A program made the translations under genes and the position numbers. From positions 1 through 64,000 of the forward strand of contig CABXQE010000006.1 of the NCBI GenBank assembly GCA_902514295.1: DNA of 64,000 nt. Reading direction: 5' to 3'. Every line of letters starts with the position of its first letter. Positions within the stretch are counted from its first letter, which is position 1. This DNA comes from an uncultured SAR86 cluster bacterium (GTDB lineage: Bacteria > Pseudomonadota > Gammaproteobacteria > Magnimaribacterales > Magnimaribacteraceae). The notes beneath the pieces are model-generated. The model had not been told where the DNA came from and ran no database searches. It saw only the letters and a program-made list of their open reading frames with translations. Below are positions 59,974-64,000 of this stretch, in pieces.

Positions 59974-61533
59974 ATGACTGAAAGTTCATACAGCAATGTA
60001 AACGACAATACTCCTGTATTAGTAGGATGCGCTCAGTATTTAGGGAAAAAAGGCCTAGATGGGCCTAATTATCTTGATATCCTTTCCGTTGCGACAAAAG
60101 CAGCAATAGCTGATTGTGAAGCGAAGAATGATCTCACTGCTCATTTAGATACGATTTCTGTTATTCGCTTTACAGCAGATACACCAAATAGAGATTCAGC
60201 AACAACTGACCTTTGGGGATACCCTAATATGCCTCGCAGCATTGGAAATGTCCTTGGAATTGCAGTTCCTAATGAAATTTATACAACAACTGGAGGAAAT
60301 TCTCCTCAATTACTGCTCAATGAACTTTGTAATCGAATTAAAGACGGTGAATCAAACTGTGCTGTATTAACAGGTGGCGAAGCCTTAGATACTTTTGTTT
60401 CAAGATTGAAGTCGGGAGCTGAAATGGACTGGGAAGATGATCCAGGTGGAGAACCAGAATCATTAGGAAGCTTAAAAGAGTTAGGAAGTGAGTTTGAAAT
60501 GAGACACGGTATATTCGACCCCTCCTCGGTTTACCCACTCTTTGCTAACAGCATTAGAAAAAGTGAAGGAAAATCTTCCCTTCAACATATGCAAGATATT
60601 GGTAATCTTTTTAGTGGATTTTCAAAAGTTGCTGCAGAAAACGAACATGCCTGGTTTAAGGTCCATCGATCACCCGAAGAAATAGTAGAAGTTTCTCCTC
60701 AAAATAGGATGGTTGGGTTTCCTTACACTAAGTACATGAACTCAATCATGAGAGTTAATCAATCTGCTGCGTTGGTAGTAACCTCAGCAAAGAAAGCTAG
60801 AGAATTAGGCATTCCTGAATCCAAATGGATATTTATGTATGGTGGTGCCTCGCTTAATGATGTGTGGAATATTACTGATAGAGACAATTTGCACTCTTCG
60901 CCTGCCATTAATAAATGCAGTGAAGCCGTGTTCAGTAAGTCCGGACTTAAAGTCTCCGATGTAAGTCATTTCGATTTATATTCTTGTTTCCCGAGCGCGG
61001 TTCAGATAGCTAAAAAAGAAATCGGCATACCAAACGATGATAAAAGGAGTTTAACCGTAACAGGGGGTCTGCCTTATTACGGAGGACCTGGTAGCGCTTA
61101 TGTCGTTAACTCTATAGCAGGCATGATGAATAAATTAAGAGAGGACTGTGGAAGTTTTGGTTTACTGAACGCCAATGGATGGTTTCTAACCAAGCATGCT
61201 TTAGGTTTATTCTCCTCTAAACCGTTTGAAGGAGAGTGGGATCAAGTTGCAGATTCTTCGCACACTCAAATTGAAATAGATAATTCCGCATCTTCACAAT
61301 TCATTGAAGAAGCGAATGGACGTGGATCGATAGAAACCTATACCGTTATTAATTCAAGAGAAGCACCTACAAAAGCAATAATTATTGGCAAATTAGAAGA
61401 TGGTAAAAGGTTTGTAGCGAATACAAGAAAAGGAGATGAAGACCTTTTAAATAAAATGATGTCTAATGAGATGTTAGACGCTAAAGGAACAGTAAAGTTT
61501 GAGAATTCAAGAAATGTCTTTCAACCAGATTAA
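59974..61533 (+). CDS. thiolase-like / acetyl-CoA acetyltransferase family protein
   Basis: DNTPVLVGCAQYLGKKG, HFDLYSCFPSAVQIAKKEIGI, TGGLPYYGGPGSAYVVNSIAGM. Start moved from 59713 to ATG 59974, removing overlap with the divergent gene. Confidence 0.85.
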   Translation: MTESSYSNVNDNTPVLVGCAQYLGKKGLDGPNYLDILSVATKAAIADCEAKNDLTAHLDTISVIRFTADTPNRDSATTDLWGYPNMPRSIGNVLGIAVPNEIYTTTGGNSPQLLLNELCNRIKDGESNCAVLTGGEALDTFVSRLKSGAEMDWEDDPGGEPESLGSLKELGSEFEMRHGIFDPSSVYPLFANSIRKSEGKSSLQHMQDIGNLFSGFSKVAAENEHAWFKVHRSPEEIVEVSPQNRMVGFPYTKYMNSIMRVNQSAALVVTSAKKARELGIPESKWIFMYGGASLNDVWNITDRDNLHSSPAINKCSEAVFSKSGLKVSDVSHFDLYSCFPSAVQIAKKEIGIPNDDKRSLTVTGGLPYYGGPGSAYVVNSIAGMMNKLREDCGSFGLLNANGWFLTKHALGLFSSKPFEGEWDQVADSSHTQIEIDNSASSQFIEEANGRGSIETYTVINSREAPTKAIIIGKLEDGKRFVANTRKGDEDLLNKMMSNEMLDAKGTVKFENSRNVFQPD

Positions 61534-61545
61534 AAGGAGAAAATG

Positions 61546-62541
61546 ATGAAAGAAATTAATGTGGCAGTAACAGGCGGAGCAGGACAAATATCTTATTCCT
61601 TGTTACCTAGATTAATTAGTGGAGAAACTTTTGGACCTGATACTAAAGTTAATCTTAGACTGGTAGAAATACCTCAAGTAGTGGATAAACTCGAAGGAAC
61701 AATAATGGAGTTAGTTGACTGCGGTTTTGATCAAACTGGTTCTATGTTAGCAACTGCAGACATTAAAGAAGGTGTAGACGGAGCTGATTGGGTTCTGTTG
61801 GTTGGCAGTATACCGAGAGGCATAGTAATAGATGGGAAAAAAATAGAAGAAAGAAGTGATTTATTGAAAATAAATGGGGGAATATTCACAGACCAAGGCT
61901 CAGCCATTGGAGAGTTAGCTAGTAAAGAAGCAAATATATTAGTTGTAGGAAATCCCGCTAACACCAACGCTCTAATTGGAAAGCAACATGCGAATAATGA
62001 TTCTCAGCAATGGTTTGCTATGACTGCTTTAGACGCTAACAGGGCTAAAGCTCAACTGGCTCTAAAAGCTGGATCGGACATAACTTCAGTTAGTAATATG
62101 ACCATTTGGGGTAATCACAGTCCTACCATGTACCCTGATCCTTACAACGCTAAGATCAATGGAATCAGTGCAGCGGAAGTAATCAATGATGATAAATGGA
62201 TTGAAAACGAATATCTGCCTCTTGTACAACAACGAGGCAAAGCGGTTATCGATGCAAGAGGCGCATCTTCTGCAGCTTCTGCAGCTAATGCTGCAATTGA
62301 TACCGTAAAAGCTGTTGACAATGTAACCCCTGAAAATGATTCTTTCAGTGCGGCCATTGCGAGTGATGGAAGTTATGGAGTTCCTGAAGGATTAATTTTT
62401 GGATACCCGCTAAGAACGACTTCGCCGGGAAAAATAGAAATTATTCAGGGTCTAGAATTAAATGATTTTGCTAAATCCAAGATAAAGGTAACAACAGAAG
62501 AACTTCTTTCCGAGAAAGAAGCTGTTTCAGACCTCTTATAA
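61546..62541 (+). CDS. mdh: malate dehydrogenase (cytosolic/type-2 MDH)
   Basis: VAVTGGAGQISYSLLPRL, VVGNPANTNALI, MTALDANRAKAQLA, IWGNHSPTMYPDP. Confidence 0.95.
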   Translation: MKEINVAVTGGAGQISYSLLPRLISGETFGPDTKVNLRLVEIPQVVDKLEGTIMELVDCGFDQTGSMLATADIKEGVDGADWVLLVGSIPRGIVIDGKKIEERSDLLKINGGIFTDQGSAIGELASKEANILVVGNPANTNALIGKQHANNDSQQWFAMTALDANRAKAQLALKAGSDITSVSNMTIWGNHSPTMYPDPYNAKINGISAAEVINDDKWIENEYLPLVQQRGKAVIDARGASSAASAANAAIDTVKAVDNVTPENDSFSAAIASDGSYGVPEGLIFGYPLRTTSPGKIEIIQGLELNDFAKSKIKVTTEELLSEKEAVSDLL

Positions 62542-62547
62542 GCCTTT

Positions 62548-64000
62548 TTAGGACTTTGGTTTCATTTGGGGGAATAGCAAGACATCTCGGATAGACTCCG
62601 CCCCAGTAAATAACATCACTAATCTATCTATTCCAATACCGACACCTGCACAAGGTGGTAGCCCATACTCAAGCGCTTCGATGTAGTCCGCATCGTATTC
62701 CATGGCCTCTTCGTCACCTGAAGCTTTTTGTTCAACTTGTGATTTAAATCTTTCAGCTTGATCTTCAGGGTCGTTTAACTCAGAGAAACCATTGGCAATC
62801 TCGTTACCACCGATGAAAAGTTCAAACCTATCAACTAAGCCCTCTTTATCATCAGAAAGCCTTGAAAGTGGAGATACTTCTACCGGGTAATCGATAATAA
62901 AAGTTGGTTCAATTAAGTCGTCTTCAACAACTTTTTCAAATAATTCAAATTGTAATTTTCCATTAGAATAAGACTTATAGTCTTCAATCTTATGTTTTTT
63001 AGATAACTCTTCCAGTTTCTTCCTGTCAGAAAGATCTGCCACTGGTATAGAAAGTTTTGTTGCAACTGACTCGAGCAACCCTATTCTCTTAAAGGGCTTA
63101 GATAGATCATAATCTTTGCCTTTGATTGAGATCTTAGAAGTGCCATTCAGTTCGCTAGAAAGATGTGCAAACAATTTCTCTAGAAACGACATCTGGTCAT
63201 TGAAATCAGCGTATGCTGTGTAATACTCCAACATTGTGAATTCTGGATTGTGTTTAGTAGACAAGCCTTCGTTTCTAAAATTTCTGTTTATCTCAAAGAC
63301 TTTCTCAATGCCCCCAACAACCAACCTCTTTAAATACAATTCAGGTGCAATCCGAAGATATAGATCTAAATCAAGAGTGTTGTGGTGTGTAACAAAAGGT
63401 TTAGCAGCAGCGCCCCCTAAAGTAGAGTGCATCATTGGAGTTTCTACTTCCATAAAGCCCTCATCATCAAAGAAACTTCTTATCTCTTTAATTAAAAAAC
63501 TTCTTTGTTTAAATATCTCACGACTGTCTTCATTGGTTATTAGATCCAAGTACCTTTTTCTATACCTTTGTTCAGTGTCAACTAATCCAGCATGTTTTTC
63601 AGGTAAAGGTTTTAAAGACTTAGTCAGTAGTTCTATTTCATCAGAATGAATGGTTAGTTCGCCTGTCCTGGTTTTAAAGAGCTTTCCTTTAATGCCAACA
63701 ATGTCACCCAGATCCCAAGTCTTAAAAGAATCGTAAACCCCTTCTGGTAAATCATTTTTGGTTAAATAGGCTTGTATCTGACCTGACATGTCCTGAATAG
63801 TCATAAAGCTTGCCTTGCCCATTATTCTTTGGAGCATAATTCTCCCAGCTACAGAAAAAACATCTTTTTTCTTCTCTAGGTCTTCATTTTCCAATTCTCC
63901 ATAAGAAGAATGTAAATCATTGGCTAATGAATCTCTTTTAAATTGATTGGGGAAAGCATTTCCTGAAGATCTAAGCTCATCAAGCTTAGCTTTTCTTAAT
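62548..64000 (-). CDS. lysS: lysyl-tRNA synthetase (N-terminus runs off the right edge)
   Basis: Frame open to the window end: LRKAKLDELRSSGNAFPNQFKRDSLANDLHSSYGELENEDLEKKKD. Motifs FRNEGLSTKHNPEFTMLEYY, GGNEIANGFSELNDP, GVGIGIDRLVMLFT. Confidence 0.97.
   Translation of the reverse strand, partial: LRKAKLDELRSSGNAFPNQFKRDSLANDLHSSYGELENEDLEKKKDVFSVAGRIMLQRIMGKASFMTIQDMSGQIQAYLTKNDLPEGVYDSFKTWDLGDIVGIKGKLFKTRTGELTIHSDEIELLTKSLKPLPEKHAGLVDTEQRYRKRYLDLITNEDSREIFKQRSFLIKEIRSFFDDEGFMEVETPMMHSTLGGAAAKPFVTHHNTLDLDLYLRIAPELYLKRLVVGGIEKVFEINRNFRNEGLSTKHNPEFTMLEYYTAYADFNDQMSFLEKLFAHLSSELNGTSKISIKGKDYDLSKPFKRIGLLESVATKLSIPVADLSDRKKLEELSKKHKIEDYKSYSNGKLQFELFEKVVEDDLIEPTFIIDYPVEVSPLSRLSDDKEGLVDRFELFIGGNEIANGFSELNDPEDQAERFKSQVEQKASGDEEAMEYDADYIEALEYGLPPCAGVGIGIDRLVMLFTGAESIRDVLLFPQMKPKS

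Noticed and set aside
1-64000. CRISPR arrays, tRNA/rRNA genes, prophage, toxin-antitoxin or restriction systems
   Set aside because: Scanned by eye; no regularly spaced repeats, T-loop signatures, phage genes or defence-family motifs were found.

Overview
AT-rich 64-kb chromosomal window. Gene order is that of a streamlined gammaproteobacterium, probably a marine oligotroph (taxonomy is inferred). Coding density is very high. I found no tRNA, rRNA, CRISPR array, transposase or integrase. Left part (1-12 kb): a compact leftward core block, rpoE-rseA-degQ/mucD-lepA-lepB-rnc-era-recO-acpS-adk-tsaB, preceded by glk, sdhE/ygfZ and ung. Middle: serA, argF, glpK, nrdA-nrdB, then small-molecule metabolism genes (GDPD, rhodanese, carboxyltransferase, enolase-superfamily, TauD, amidohydrolases, SelO, ceramidase-like) and an isolated acpP. 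A distinct accessory block (about 31.4-44.5 kb) encodes DUF1329, DUF1302, a membrane di-iron desaturase/hydroxylase, an AlkK-type acyl-CoA ligase, a Ycf48-like protein, an MMPL/RND protein, ALDH, Zn-ADH and TetR. It looks like a laterally acquired, TetR-controlled system for uptake and oxidation of a hydrophobic substrate. At 48.0-55.6 kb a tightly overlapping 7-gene operon joins a periplasmic beta-helix protein and a di-heme c-type protein to an HlyD/LolD-type ABC system with three FtsX-like permeases; this is the best candidate for an undescribed system. The non-coding DNA between ung and serA carries a cluster of three DnaA boxes, an IHF-like site and a nested inverted repeat (possible DARS/datA-like element and/or structured RNA). 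All family calls were made by reading motifs; no database search was run.
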